64,000 nucleotides of DNA from Sphingobacterium kitahiroshimense (GCF_025961315.1 NZ_JAOQNK010000001.1:5146001-5210000), one strand, 5' to 3'; positions 29,659 through 40,002 are shown, counted from the first letter of the stretch. Notes: generated by a model not told the origin, from the sequence alone. Numbers and translations: made by a program.

Positions 29659-29908
29659 TAATCTTATTTGCTAAACAGTGTTAGGATGTGTTAAAAAACT
29701 AAGCGAAGGATTTCATGAATTCCATTCAAAAAATACAATAATGATTCGTTAAAATTGGTGTATAAAAGACCATTATTTATCGCTATTTATTTTGGTACAG
29801 ACTCATAAAAATAGTTTAAACTAGGGTTATTTTTCATATTATGCTATTTGTATAAAATTCACTAGTTTTGGCTAATCTCGATTATTAAATCTTCGTTAGT
29901 CAATAGAA

Positions 29909-30508
29909 ATGAGCTTTGAAATGGAAAATAGTGAAGAGCTGATGATGTTCCGTAAACTATCCGGTGGTAGTGAAAGTGCCTTCTCTGCTATATATGCTCA
30001 TTACAGTCCCAAGATATTTATATTTGTAGATAGGATGCTTACACTTCCAGATGTCACGGATGACCTTGTTCAAGATATTTTTATTGATCTATGGCAAAAA
30101 AGAGATTTCCTCAAAAATATAGAAAATCCCAAAGCTTATCTCTATCGCATGGCCTCAAATAGAGTTATTGATTATCAGAAAAAACTTGCCAAAAGAAGAC
30201 CCATTCTCGATTTTGTAATCTCACAGCAGCAAACAATGGATTCAGTAAGTGAAGAGCGTATCCTTTATAAAGAAACACTTTTACTGCTTAGTGAAGCTCT
30301 CGATACACTTTCTCCTCAACGTAGAATCATCTATGAATTGAGTAGAAATGAGGGTTTAACACATGATCAAATTGCTGAAAAGTTAAATATTGCTAAAAGT
30401 ACTGTTGCAAATCAACTCGTAAGTGCCCTTAAACAAATTCGTCAATATTTAGAAAAAAATGCTGCTTTCTTTTCTTTCGCGGTGTTCTATCTGCTAACAA
30501 AGTTTTAA
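29909..30508 (+). CDS. ECF sigma factor (uptake locus 3)
   Basis: 199 aa. Region 2 (SAFSAIYAHYSPKIFIFVDR, TDDLVQDIFIDLWQKR) and region 4 (LSPQRRIIYELSRNEGLTHDQIA, NIAKSTVANQL) are typical, with a hydrophobic C-terminal tail. It opens the rightward locus 3 and faces the leftward locus 2, with decayed mobile DNA between them. Confidence 0.92.
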   Translation: MSFEMENSEELMMFRKLSGGSESAFSAIYAHYSPKIFIFVDRMLTLPDVTDDLVQDIFIDLWQKRDFLKNIENPKAYLYRMASNRVIDYQKKLAKRRPILDFVISQQQTMDSVSEERILYKETLLLLSEALDTLSPQRRIIYELSRNEGLTHDQIAEKLNIAKSTVANQLVSALKQIRQYLEKNAAFFSFAVFYLLTKF

Positions 30509-30625
30509 TTTTTCACAAATAAAATAGAACTTCAATAGTAGTATCTCCCAATCTAATCGTCTAAAGTAATAAGGAACAGTAGGAAATACTAATGTTCGTG
30601 TTATTGTTTGACCAAATCTACTTTG

Positions 30626-31807
30626 ATGGAAACCCATAAAATACAGGCCGTAGAAAAGCTGTTTTATAAAATTTATAATAATACAGCATCTGTGCAAGAG
30701 AGGTATGATTACTATGAACTGATTCTTAATGATTATTGTGCACAACATGTACAAGATCTGATGGAGCAAATTTTGATTCAAGAAGAAGGAGTGACTTTCA
30801 CAGATGTCGATCGACGTGTAAATGTATATTCTAGGATAATACAACAGTTATCATTTACTCAACCAATCAGACGGTCCATGGTTTCGTTTTATTGGACAGC
30901 GGCGGCAGCAGTTCTATTATTTTTTTTCTTAGGAATCTATCATCATCAGCAATTACGTCCTATCAAATACGCGAGCGAGATAGAAAAGGATATCGCACCA
31001 GGAGGCGAATCAGCTACGCTTATTCTGGGTGACGGCAGAGAAATTGCATTGTCTACAATTAGAAATGGGGAGATTGCGCATGATCATGGGATAAAAATCA
31101 GTAATGATAGTCAGGGACAGATCACCTATAGTTTTGCCGGTACTCTGTCACCAAAAGCCGGATTGAATACAATCAAAACTAGAAATGGCGAAACTTATAA
31201 GGTACAGCTAGCTGATGGAACTAAAGTTTGGTTAAATGCCGCTTCCACACTTCAGTTTCGTGCCGATTTGCAGCATAATGGGACTCGTCAGGTGCAGCTG
31301 GTTGGGGAAGCTTACTTTGAAGTTGCAAAAGATGCGAAACATCCATTTGTTGTTCATACCTCTCAGCAAACGATCCGCGTATTAGGCACCCATTTTAATG
31401 TAAGTGCCTACCAAAATAATCCTACCGGCGCTACAACAGTATTGGAGGGACGTGTATCAGTAAAACACCAAGCTTCAGAACATGTTCTCAACGCAGGAGA
31501 GCAAGCTCTTACGAGTACAACAGGTACTGTTGTTACAAAGACAGATCCCAAAAGTGCTGTCGATTGGCAACAGGGAGATTTTGCGCTCAATAACATCAAA
31601 TTTGATGACGCTATGCAAAAAATTGCACGTTGGTATAATATAGAAGTCATCTATGAAAGCAATATCGATAAAGCAATGTTAACAGGGGGGTGGGTATCTA
31701 AAAAACAGCCTCTTTCTGCCGTACTACGAGCAATTGAAAGTCTTGATCAGGTGCGTTTTGAAAGAAAAGGGCGAACCTTAATCGTCAGATCCTATCAATC
31801 TAAATAA
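30626..31807 (+). CDS. FecR-family anti-sigma factor (uptake locus 3)
   Basis: About 393 aa from the ATG at 30626; the upstream in-frame TTG is not favoured. It has a membrane segment at about residues 93-110 (WTAAAAVLLFFFLGIY), the FecR core (GTKVWLNAASTLQFRADL, VQLVGEAYFEVAKDAKHPF, VLGTHFNVSAYQ) and a DUF4974-like end (FDDAMQKIARWYNIEVIY). It lies 117 bp after sigma and 78 bp before SusC. It is the paralogue of the locus 2 FecR. Confidence 0.92.
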   Translation: METHKIQAVEKLFYKIYNNTASVQERYDYYELILNDYCAQHVQDLMEQILIQEEGVTFTDVDRRVNVYSRIIQQLSFTQPIRRSMVSFYWTAAAAVLLFFFLGIYHHQQLRPIKYASEIEKDIAPGGESATLILGDGREIALSTIRNGEIAHDHGIKISNDSQGQITYSFAGTLSPKAGLNTIKTRNGETYKVQLADGTKVWLNAASTLQFRADLQHNGTRQVQLVGEAYFEVAKDAKHPFVVHTSQQTIRVLGTHFNVSAYQNNPTGATTVLEGRVSVKHQASEHVLNAGEQALTSTTGTVVTKTDPKSAVDWQQGDFALNNIKFDDAMQKIARWYNIEVIYESNIDKAMLTGGWVSKKQPLSAVLRAIESLDQVRFERKGRTLIVRSYQSK

Positions 31808-31885
31808 ATTCAAACTTAATATCATCTAGCGAAAAACCATACTAATCACGTTGACACAGTCGACACACATTTTAACCTAACAAAC

Positions 31886-34800
31886 ATGCGAAAACAAAAA
31901 TTACCCAATTCATTTGCCGATTGGTATAACTACCGGCCAACAATTGGGTTTAAAAAACCAATTTTAATCGGAGCATTTTCCGTTGCAATATCTTTACATA
32001 CGATGGTTTATGGACAATCCATTAATCTTGTAAAAAAGGAAGTTACAGTAGAATCTGTCTTGAAAGAAATTAGGAAACAAAGTGGCTATGATTTTATTTT
32101 TGACGGACAGAAAATTCCTTTACGAAAAAATATTGCCGTCGAATTTAACAATACTAGTTTCGGGGAGGTATTAGAAGATTTAGCAACTCAACTAAATTTA
32201 GATTATTCTATTAACGGTAAAATCGTAACGCTTAAAAGTGTACCTGCTAATAATCAAAACATACAAAGCCAAGATTTTATTGATATTCGTGGTCGGGTGC
32301 TTTCAAACAATAAAGTGCTCAATGGGGCTTCCATAACTGTAGAAGGGGCGGTAAGTCAAGCCACCACAGATACAGAAGGACGATTTCAACTTAAAGGTGT
32401 ACCACGTCATGCAACTGTTTTAATAAGTTATGTCGGACTTGAAAGCTCATCATTCCCTGCACTTGTAGAAATGGGTGATATCAATTTGAATACAAATAAT
32501 CAAGTTCTAGATGAGGTCGCTATTACTTACTCAACCGGTTATCAGCAGATTAGTAAAGAACGTAGTGCCGGATCATTTGGGAAGCCAGATATGGCTGTAG
32601 TTCATGATCGTACAACATCAATGAATATTTTAGATAGGCTAGATGGACTTGTACCAGGACTTACGGTAAACTCTTCAGGTAGAGGCGAAGAGTTTTCCAT
32701 ACGGGGTGTTACATCGATCAATTCTAATCGTACACCATTGTTGGTTGTTGATGGTATTATCGTGTCGATGAATGAAGTCGCTTTAATAAATCCGAATGAC
32801 GTAGCAGATGTTTCTGTCTTAAAAGATGCCACAGCAGCATCCATTTGGGGAGCAAGGGCATCAAATGGTGTTATTGTTATTACAACAAAAAAAGGATCCA
32901 AATCAGACCGCTTAAAAGTTTCCTACAGTGGTTTCATGAAGTTGGAAGGAAAACCAGATCTTAATTATCTTCCGAAATTAAATAGCAGACAGCTTATTGA
33001 TGCCGCTCAATCAATTTTTGATCCGATCAATACCACATGGGGAGCGATCAATACACCTACCTCGAGTAATTTTACAGGTATTTTTGTAGCTCCCCATGAA
33101 CGATCTTTATACCAAGCCCATTTAGGAAATATCGATGGCACAACTGTTAATCACCAATTGGATAGTTTGGGCAGTATTGATAATCTAGCCCATCTTTCTG
33201 ACACTTGGTATCGAAATGCGTTCTTAATGAATCATACTCTTTCTATTTCAGGTGGAGGAGACCGTTATGGTTTTTATGGATCAGCAGCATATACAGATGA
33301 TAAAAATTATACACCGGGCAGTAAAGATAAAACGTACAAAGTAAATTTACGCCAGGATCTAAAGATAAACAACAGATTATCTGCATATCTGATTACAGAT
33401 CTTTCCAATATTGATCGAGGATCAGTGCCTACGGTAGCACCCACAAATTCCTTACTTCCTTACATCCAATATAAAGATCTGCAAAGTAATAGTTTGGACA
33501 TGGGCTATCTGAATTGGGCAGACTCGATCCGGACAGTCTATGAAAATCGCAGCAAGATATCACTTCATTACAATCCATTGGATGAAATGAATTATGGGAG
33601 AACCAATATCAACCAGCTTCGAGCGCGTATTACAGCAGGACTGCGTCTTGATATTTATAAAGGTTTACGATTCGAAGGCACCTATGGTTTGACAAGAGGA
33701 TCTAGTAAGACAGAAACTTTAAGCCAGCAGGAGAGTTATAGTGTACGTCTTCAACGAGCTCAATTTACGACACTATCTGGAGTAGCTTACCTTCCTAAGA
33801 CCGACGCACGATTCTATACTGCAGACCAGCAGTCTAAAAATTGGACGGTCAGAAATCAATTGGTATTTGATAATATTTACGATAGACACGCTATCACAGC
33901 TTTGTTTGGTCAGGAAGCACAAGCATTTTTGACAAAAGGCAATTATAATACCGTGTGGGGATATAAGCCAGATTTGCTCACCAACCTCCCTGTGGATCTG
34001 AATACATTGGCAAATGGGATCGCTAGCCCAGTCATCGGCAATTCAGGTACCAACAGGAGTGTTCTTTTTCCATCGACTGTAGCAGGACATACCGAAGAGG
34101 AGAATCGCTTTGTTTCTTACTATGCTAACGCAGGCTATACCTACGACAAAAAATATACGATCAATGCAAGTTGGCGCATCGATGAGTCATCCTTGTACGG
34201 TAAAGAAAAATCTGCACAGAATAGGCCCGTGTGGAGTATTGGCGCCGCTTGGAAAGTTAGCCGCGAGGCATTCTTTAATATTTCTTGGATAAAAGACCTG
34301 AGCATTCGTTCTACTGTAGGCGTAACCGGGAATTCACCAAATATCGGTACTGCAGCATCCCAGGATATTATTGCTACAACGACAAATTCTGTTTTTCCCG
34401 GAGGTGTCGGTGTAAATATTGTCACGCCTGCCAATAGGTCTTTAACCTGGGAATCCACGTTTAACATCAATGCCGGAGTTGATTTTGCCTTATTTAACAA
34501 TAGATTGAATGGATCTTTTGATTACTACAGTAAGAAAACAGAAAACCTCATAGGCTACATGCCTACCAATTCATTTACCGGATACAGTAATATTACCGGA
34601 AATTTAGGCGATATGAAAAATACAGGTTTAGAATTGAGTCTGAGCAGTAGAAATGTAAGTACAAAACTGTTTACCTGGGGTACGACATTAAATTTGGCAT
34701 ATAACAAAAATAAGATCATCAAATTAAATCGCGCCACGCCAATTTCTACAGGAGCAGGGATGATTGGAGAGCAGTTTGTAACAGGATACGATGCATATGC

Positions 34801-35428
34801 ACTCTTTGCCTATGCCTATGCTGGTCTAGACGCCCTTGGCGATCCTCAAGTACAGTTGGTTGACGGTACGATCACAAAAGAACCCAATAAGACATTAGCT
34901 GAGGATATTAGATTTATGGGTACAGTACAACCAAAGTGGAACGGAGGACTTTCCAATAGGTTTACTTATAAAAATCTGTCTTTAAACGTCAATGCGATTT
35001 TCAATTTGGGTCATGTCATGAGAAGACCAAATCTCAATACACTATGGACTGGTGGACGCATTACCGAAAATGTGAGCAGCGATTTTATGCAGCGCTGGCA
35101 ACAAGCAGGAGATGAGCAACGTACTCAAATACCAGCTTATGTGAGCATTTCCTCTGGTCGCACTAACCTGCGCAATACCGATTATTATACCCAAGGAGAT
35201 CTAAATGTTATCAGTGCCTCTTACCTAAAGATACGTGATATTTCTCTAGGCTATACTTTGCCTTCAACCTGGGCAAAAAGTGTATATACAAAACAGATTT
35301 CCTTACGGGCTCAGTTATCCAACGTCATGGTCTGGAAGAATAATAGCTTCGGTATAGATCCAGAAATTTTGAACAATATATACACAGGTCAAAATGCGGT
35401 ATCGTTCGGTGTTCAAGTCGAGTTTTAA
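31886..35428 (+). CDS. SusC/RagA-family TonB-linked transporter with STN domain (uptake locus 3)
   Basis: 1180 aa. An N-terminal lead and signal region is followed by STN (about residues 50-115, VTVESVLKEIRKQSGYDFIF), a carboxypeptidase-regulatory-like domain (RGRVLSNNKVLNGASITV), the box TYSTGYQQISKERSAGSF, a plug with LLVVDGIIVSMNEVALINPN and LKDATAASIWGARASNGV, and the barrel ending AVSFGVQVEF. It shares the TGYQ-type box and the INPND plug wording with loci 2 and 4. Regulated, by inference, through FecR and sigma. Confidence 0.95.
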   Translation: MRKQKLPNSFADWYNYRPTIGFKKPILIGAFSVAISLHTMVYGQSINLVKKEVTVESVLKEIRKQSGYDFIFDGQKIPLRKNIAVEFNNTSFGEVLEDLATQLNLDYSINGKIVTLKSVPANNQNIQSQDFIDIRGRVLSNNKVLNGASITVEGAVSQATTDTEGRFQLKGVPRHATVLISYVGLESSSFPALVEMGDINLNTNNQVLDEVAITYSTGYQQISKERSAGSFGKPDMAVVHDRTTSMNILDRLDGLVPGLTVNSSGRGEEFSIRGVTSINSNRTPLLVVDGIIVSMNEVALINPNDVADVSVLKDATAASIWGARASNGVIVITTKKGSKSDRLKVSYSGFMKLEGKPDLNYLPKLNSRQLIDAAQSIFDPINTTWGAINTPTSSNFTGIFVAPHERSLYQAHLGNIDGTTVNHQLDSLGSIDNLAHLSDTWYRNAFLMNHTLSISGGGDRYGFYGSAAYTDDKNYTPGSKDKTYKVNLRQDLKINNRLSAYLITDLSNIDRGSVPTVAPTNSLLPYIQYKDLQSNSLDMGYLNWADSIRTVYENRSKISLHYNPLDEMNYGRTNINQLRARITAGLRLDIYKGLRFEGTYGLTRGSSKTETLSQQESYSVRLQRAQFTTLSGVAYLPKTDARFYTADQQSKNWTVRNQLVFDNIYDRHAITALFGQEAQAFLTKGNYNTVWGYKPDLLTNLPVDLNTLANGIASPVIGNSGTNRSVLFPSTVAGHTEEENRFVSYYANAGYTYDKKYTINASWRIDESSLYGKEKSAQNRPVWSIGAAWKVSREAFFNISWIKDLSIRSTVGVTGNSPNIGTAASQDIIATTTNSVFPGGVGVNIVTPANRSLTWESTFNINAGVDFALFNNRLNGSFDYYSKKTENLIGYMPTNSFTGYSNITGNLGDMKNTGLELSLSSRNVSTKLFTWGTTLNLAYNKNKIIKLNRATPISTGAGMIGEQFVTGYDAYALFAYAYAGLDALGDPQVQLVDGTITKEPNKTLAEDIRFMGTVQPKWNGGLSNRFTYKNLSLNVNAIFNLGHVMRRPNLNTLWTGGRITENVSSDFMQRWQQAGDEQRTQIPAYVSISSGRTNLRNTDYYTQGDLNVISASYLKIRDISLGYTLPSTWAKSVYTKQISLRAQLSNVMVWKNNSFGIDPEILNNIYTGQNAVSFGVQVEF

Positions 35429-35452
35429 AGTATGATTTAATTGAATTTAATA

Positions 35453-36901
35453 ATGAAAAGTAAATATTTAATATATACACTAAGCGTGGCTTTTTGCATT
35501 GCCTCCTGTGGTAAAAGTTTTTTGGAAATTACGCCGAAAGGCAAATTCTTAGCGAGTAAGGTTTCGGATTATGACCTTTTGTTTCAGAACACCACATTAA
35601 TCAATACAGGTACTTCACCAGCTAATGCACAAGTGCCCATGGGAGATGAGGTTGCGGTCGTTGATCCCTATTTTAATGGAGCACAGTTAAGAACTCAGCG
35701 GCTTTTTCGTTGGGAGGATAAAGTTTATAATGATGATGAGGACGCCTTTGAGATGTTGGCTATTATGCCACAGCTTTATACCTATAATAAAATTATAAAT
35801 GAAGTGATGGATGCTCAAGGAGGCAGTGTAGAGCAGAAAGAAGCCTTGCGTGCCGAAGGTAAGGCCAATCGTGCCTGGGCCTTTTTCATGCTGTGCAACT
35901 ACTATGGAGCGCCGTATTCTACTACGACCGCCTCCACAGCTTTATCGATACCATTATTGACAGAAGCTGATGTTGCCAAGACAAGTTTTCAGCGCGCTTC
36001 AGTAGCAGATATCTATGACCACATGGTAAAAGATTTAAGCGAATCTATTCCATATTTACCTGAAAATCCAGCCTTAAGAACCCGGATGTCACGTGCAGCT
36101 GCCGAAGCATTGCTGGCAAAAGTTTATCTATTTATGGGCAAATATGAAGAATCTCTTTCCAGTATGGACCAAGCATTGAACAATTTACCAACCACATTTG
36201 CAACGCAATTGTACGATCTAAATATCACGATGGCAATAGGAGGCACCTGGGGGTACGATCCCAATTGGGCGCTTACGAGCTATCAAAGCCTCTATCCACC
36301 AGCTTGGAATAACATCGAAAATCTTTTTCCAAAACAGCATGGATTGAATGGTTGGAATTCAGAGTTATCCGATATTCTATTATCACCAGAAGCATTATCC
36401 TTATTTTCGGCGAATGACCAACGTCTTAAATTTTTCACTCCACAACCCAGTGGTGGTGGGAAATTTGCTGTCGCAGGTTTAAGACGACGTAATAGTGGTA
36501 CACAAGCACAGTTTGGCGTTCGCCTGGCAGAAATGTATCTGATAAGAGCAGAAGCAAACGCGCGATTAGGAAATACCGCCGAAGCGATTAAAGATTTAGA
36601 AACATTGCGTGTTAAGCGTATGCCAGCATTAGAGGCTAAAGTTACTATTACAGATAAGAATCTGTTAATTAAGTTTGTTATCGAAGAGCGATTGCGTGAA
36701 TTTGCATTGCAGGGACAGCGCTGGTTTGATATGCGCAGGCTATCCGTAGATCCTTTGTTTAAAGAAAAACAATATACTCATGTGTATTATGATACCAATG
36801 GTCAAGAAAAAGAACGTATAACACTACGTCCGGAACGTCTTATAATGCGTTTCCCTGAAAAAGTAATGAATGAAAACCCAGGAATGATAAATAATCCATA
36901 A
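35453..36901 (+). CDS. SusD/RagB-family lipoprotein (uptake locus 3)
   Basis: About 482 aa from the ATG at 35453; an earlier in-frame TTG at 35441 is less likely. Lipobox FCIASC. SusD features: AEGKANRAWAFFMLCNYYGAPY, AAAEALLAKVYLFMGKYEESL and EERLREFALQGQRWFDMRRLS, ending RFPEKVMNENPGM. It lies 24 bp after SusC and 2 bp before the TlpA start. It is the paralogue of the locus 2 SusD. Confidence 0.94.
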   Translation: MKSKYLIYTLSVAFCIASCGKSFLEITPKGKFLASKVSDYDLLFQNTTLINTGTSPANAQVPMGDEVAVVDPYFNGAQLRTQRLFRWEDKVYNDDEDAFEMLAIMPQLYTYNKIINEVMDAQGGSVEQKEALRAEGKANRAWAFFMLCNYYGAPYSTTTASTALSIPLLTEADVAKTSFQRASVADIYDHMVKDLSESIPYLPENPALRTRMSRAAAEALLAKVYLFMGKYEESLSSMDQALNNLPTTFATQLYDLNITMAIGGTWGYDPNWALTSYQSLYPPAWNNIENLFPKQHGLNGWNSELSDILLSPEALSLFSANDQRLKFFTPQPSGGGKFAVAGLRRRNSGTQAQFGVRLAEMYLIRAEANARLGNTAEAIKDLETLRVKRMPALEAKVTITDKNLLIKFVIEERLREFALQGQRWFDMRRLSVDPLFKEKQYTHVYYDTNGQEKERITLRPERLIMRFPEKVMNENPGMINNP

Positions 36902-36903
36902 TT

Positions 36904-38043
36904 ATGAATTTAAAATCTATAATTTTAAGTTGTGCCCTCATGGGTTCGATACATGTAGTTGCGGCCCAGCAAAAAGTTTATATCCATGGACAGCTGCAGC
37001 ATCCAAATGTTGGAGATGTTCTTTATCTCAATTATTTAAACAATGGTGAATCCATACAAGATTCTATTGTGTTGCAGGCTAATGGAAAGTTTGAATTCCG
37101 TGCTGAGATCCACAAAGAGACTATTGCGCGTCTTTTCATCAGTCATCCAGAAAATCCAGGGTTGAAAAAAAATTCAGATAAAGCTTTTTTCTATTTAGAA
37201 AAAGGAAAGGTTTCTTTTCAATCCTCCGATTCTTTACGGACAGCGGTTATTATATCAGGACCTCTAAATAAAGACTATTCTTTACTGAAAACTAATTTAC
37301 TTCCTTTGGAGCAACGTCGGGAAGTATTGTTTTCTACATTGACAGAGGACAATCGCAAATCAGAACAGTTTGTAGCTCAATATCGAAAAGAAAACGAAGA
37401 AATAGCGACACAGATCAAACAAGTTTACAGTAGCTTTATACGGCAACATCCCGGCTCTACTGTCAGCTTTTATGCATTGGAACGTGTAGGAGGAGCTTTT
37501 CCCGATTATCAAGAAATGAATAATTTGTATTCTTCATTATCTTCCAGCACAAAAGGCACTGAAGAAGGTCTTAAGTGGCGAGCCAAACTTGACTTATTGA
37601 AAAATACAGCTATAGGAGCAGAGGCTCCCAATTTTAGTTCTCAGACCGTATCGGGCGATGAGTTTCAGCTCAATAGTCTAAAAGGAAAATATGTTTTGCT
37701 TGATTTTTGGGCATCTTGGTGTAGTCCCTGTCGGCAGGAGAGCCCATATCTTATTCAGGCATTCGATAAATACGCTGATAAAGGTTTTACAATTTTGAAT
37801 GTATCATTGGATAGTAAAAATGCTAAAGCTGCTTGGATCAAAGCTATCGAAGAAGATAAGATAGGAAATTGGAACCATGTTTCAGACCTAAATGGTTTCA
37901 ATAGTGAGGTTGCTAAACTTTATGGGATACAGGCGATTCCACAGAATTTTCTTTTGGATAAAAATGGTAAAATCATTGCCAAAAACTTAAGAGGAGAAGA
38001 GTTGTTAAGAATTTTAGGAGAGCAACCATCGCTAGCTAAATAA
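36904..38043 (+). CDS. TlpA-family thioredoxin with DUF4369-like N-terminus (uptake locus 3)
   Basis: 379 aa. A signal peptide (to about residue 21) leads into an N-terminal beta domain (KVYIHGQLQHPNVGDVLYL ... GKFEFRAEI) typical of DUF4369-type TlpA proteins. A helical linker follows, then the TlpA domain with LDFWASWCSPCRQESPYL and the cis-Pro loop IQAIPQNFLLD. This is a different TlpA subtype from the helical ones in loci 1 and 2. It is the terminal gene of the operon. Confidence 0.92.
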   Translation: MNLKSIILSCALMGSIHVVAAQQKVYIHGQLQHPNVGDVLYLNYLNNGESIQDSIVLQANGKFEFRAEIHKETIARLFISHPENPGLKKNSDKAFFYLEKGKVSFQSSDSLRTAVIISGPLNKDYSLLKTNLLPLEQRREVLFSTLTEDNRKSEQFVAQYRKENEEIATQIKQVYSSFIRQHPGSTVSFYALERVGGAFPDYQEMNNLYSSLSSSTKGTEEGLKWRAKLDLLKNTAIGAEAPNFSSQTVSGDEFQLNSLKGKYVLLDFWASWCSPCRQESPYLIQAFDKYADKGFTILNVSLDSKNAKAAWIKAIEEDKIGNWNHVSDLNGFNSEVAKLYGIQAIPQNFLLDKNGKIIAKNLRGEELLRILGEQPSLAK

Positions 38044-38047
38044 ATTA

Positions 38048-38095
38048 AAAACCATACACAGATTCCTATATTCGAAAGAACCTGTGTATGGTTTT
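38048..38095 (+). terminator. Hairpin terminator of uptake locus 3
   Basis: Perfect 14-bp stem (AAAACCATACACAG and complement) with a 20-nt loop, ending in a short T-run right after the TlpA stop. Confidence 0.75.
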
Positions 38096-38226
38096 ATGTA
38101 TAAGGATATAAATATTCTGATGTTTTAATGAATAGCTATGCGATCTGGTTTAAACCGTTTGATAAATTGGGATGCAACCGAAGTGCAAAAGATCTCTTAA
38201 ATACTATTTAATCAAGTAGCAGAAAT

Positions 38227-38424
38227 ATGGGGTATTCAGTTGGAATAGCTTCACTAATCAATCGCTTCATTGCCATATTGTATTTTTGCTCACTAATATT
38301 TGTTGTTGGAACTGTATTTATTCGTAATAAGCTTGAAAATAATTTTTTATTAAAAGTTGTTTTCTATTTATCTATTATTTTATTAATAATTATTTTAATG
38401 CTTCCTATTGAATTGTTTAAATAA
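38227..38424 (+). CDS. Small two-helix membrane protein, doubtful
   Basis: Sixty-five residues forming two hydrophobic helices (about 9-29 and 41-60) joined by RNKLENN. I recognise no family. The Shine-Dalgarno is unclear, which is normal in Bacteroidota. It sits just before a decayed duplicated segment and might be a remnant itself. Confidence 0.35.
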   Translation: MGYSVGIASLINRFIAILYFCSLIFVVGTVFIRNKLENNFLLKVVFYLSIILLIIILMLPIELFK

Positions 38425-38489
38425 AGCTGATATCAGGGTTATAGTATTATAACAATCTTACTAGGACTTCACCGGTTTGATTCTGCGGC

Positions 38490-38676
38490 ATTTCGAATGG
38501 CCCGATGTTGTCAAAGGAATAGGCTTTCTGCTTTTGCCGTATTGGACAGTCGAAGAAGCACCTGTACATGCAACAGAACTAACTCCAAGAGAAAGTCATG
38601 TTTCCGTATTGTTTAAATTTTCAATTAGAGAGCTCATTGAATATAGAAATGTTGTCAAAATGCTTTATCCATAAGT
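38490..38676 (+). pseudogene. Duplicated gene-end remnant, copy A
   Basis: Contains GFLLLPYWTVEEAPVHATEL and a tail that match, at DNA and protein level, the remnant at 48470-48636 (GFLFSPYWTAKEAHAHVAEL). Both look like the C-terminal end of the same lost gene. I do not recognise the parent protein. Confidence 0.45.
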
Positions 38677-38681
38677 TATTT

Positions 38682-38872
38682 TCAATTTCTAAATTTTAAA
38701 TAAACAAATAAAGCCGTCAAAAAAAGGAATAGGCCTAATATTACCAAACTAATCGGTTTTGCAAAATTAAGCGTGTACCATTCATGCTAGATGATCTTTT
38801 CGGAATTAATAGCCGTGAGTCTGCAGGATTATAGTAAAAAACACCTAATTTATAAAATTTTTGATTATCCAT
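38682..38872 (-). pseudogene. DUF5808-like small protein, frameshifted copy
   Basis: 191 bases nearly identical to the intact 192-base gene at 48636-48827, with one missing base (GTACCATTC where the intact copy has GTATCCATTC), which shifts the frame in the middle. It belongs to the 38.5-39.2 / 48.5-49.1 kb segmental duplication. Confidence 0.75.
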
Positions 38873-38984
38873 AGATTATAATTTAAAATATCAATAGTTC
38901 AAGTTCAGTTAGTTTATTTTTCATTTAATGAATTAACCCACTTTATTAAGATATGAAATTTATACTACTTATTTCATAAATAAT

Positions 38985-39206
38985 TCAAAATGTTAGTGAA
39001 TGCCAATCAAAATTGCAGTATCTGCACTGCTTTGCATGAGGAGTTCTTGCTAACTTGTCACACTTAGGACAGTTGTTTAAGATGATTTCAGTATAATGTT
39101 GAAAAAAAATACGTTCGGCTGTATTTATGTAAAAATCTTCAATTCTATCTTTTAGAAGAGATAAAGGCACAGTGCAACTGGTATACAGCAGTACGTACAA
39201 TTTCAA
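38985..39206 (-). pseudogene. Zinc-ribbon family protein, copy 3 (5' truncated)
   Basis: The C-terminal 60 residues survive (SLLKDRIEDFYINTAERIF to CRYCNFDWHSLTF), including all four zinc-ribbon cysteines. The first half has been replaced by unrelated sequence. Confidence 0.75.
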
Positions 39207-39261
39207 TGCTATTCATAATCTATATTTAGATGTCATTAAGGAAACTATTAATTTTCGAATG

Positions 39262-39631
39262 ACTGATACGTAAACAAGAGATCGGTGTGTATTCTCCTAT
39301 GATCCAGGTGACCAAAGCGAAAGATCCTTTAGGATTTTATGCTTTGGTGATATCTTTTGACTGCGATCCTAAACGTAAAGATTCATTAATTTTAGCCGTG
39401 AGAGAGGAGCTCCATAAACTCCAAAAAGAGGGTGTTATCCAAGAAGAATTAGATAAGTTCATTTCAGAAGAAAGTAGGAAGTACGAATTACAGGCAAAAT
39501 CAAATCAATTTTGGTTGTCATATCTTAAAGGGCAATGGGATAAAAAAGAATCTTTAGATCAATTTTTGAAATATCCTCATTTATTGAAGACAATACATCT
39601 TAAAGAGATTAATAAGTATTGTCATTCTTGA
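39262..39631 (+). pseudogene. M16-family (insulinase/PqqL-like) peptidase, C-terminal fragment
   Basis: The stretch IRKQEIGVYSPMIQ, then GFYALVISFDCDPKRKDSL and EGVIQEELDKFISEE, matches the end of the inactive half of M16 zinc peptidases. The remaining 800 or so residues, including the HXXEH motif, are absent. M16 peptidases often terminate SusCD-TlpA loci in this group (general knowledge), so this is probably the last gene of an ancestral locus. Confidence 0.7.
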
Positions 39632-39703
39632 TCACACTTAGATAATGAGATTATTGTGACGCTAAGTCCACAGAAAAAATAATTTAGTTTAGTTTACTAG
39701 TTT

Positions 39704-39736
39704 AAGAAAAGTCACTTTAAAAGAGTGACTTTTCTT
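39704..39736. terminator. Hairpin terminator
   Basis: Perfect 13-bp stem (AAGAAAAGTCACT) with a 7-nt loop and A/T ends, after the peptidase remnant. In the gap 39632-40230 I see only this hairpin and the one at 40003. Confidence 0.7.
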
Positions 39737-40002
39737 ATGATTAACTCTTGTTTAAATGACTTCATCACTGTTATGACTTAAAAGAGATTGGTCTTTACTA
39801 TATAAAGCGTAATGGTTATTGTCTGGATTGGGTTTATCTATTAAAATCAAATCCTACAATAGGTATTGTCCCGTTTTCATTGCTTATTGCTCTTTGACAG
39901 AGATTTTCAAGTGTGAAGATTTTAGTTTCCTTTTTTGTTCCGACAGGAAAAAGTATCTTCAATCTTTTTTAAAAGCAAATCCAGGAGAAGTTTAATAACA
40001 GA

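Noticed and set aside
38477-38674. 65-aa frame as a genuine gene
   Set aside because: It matches only the tail of another remnant at 48.5 kb in a decayed duplicate, so it is treated as a pseudogene fragment.
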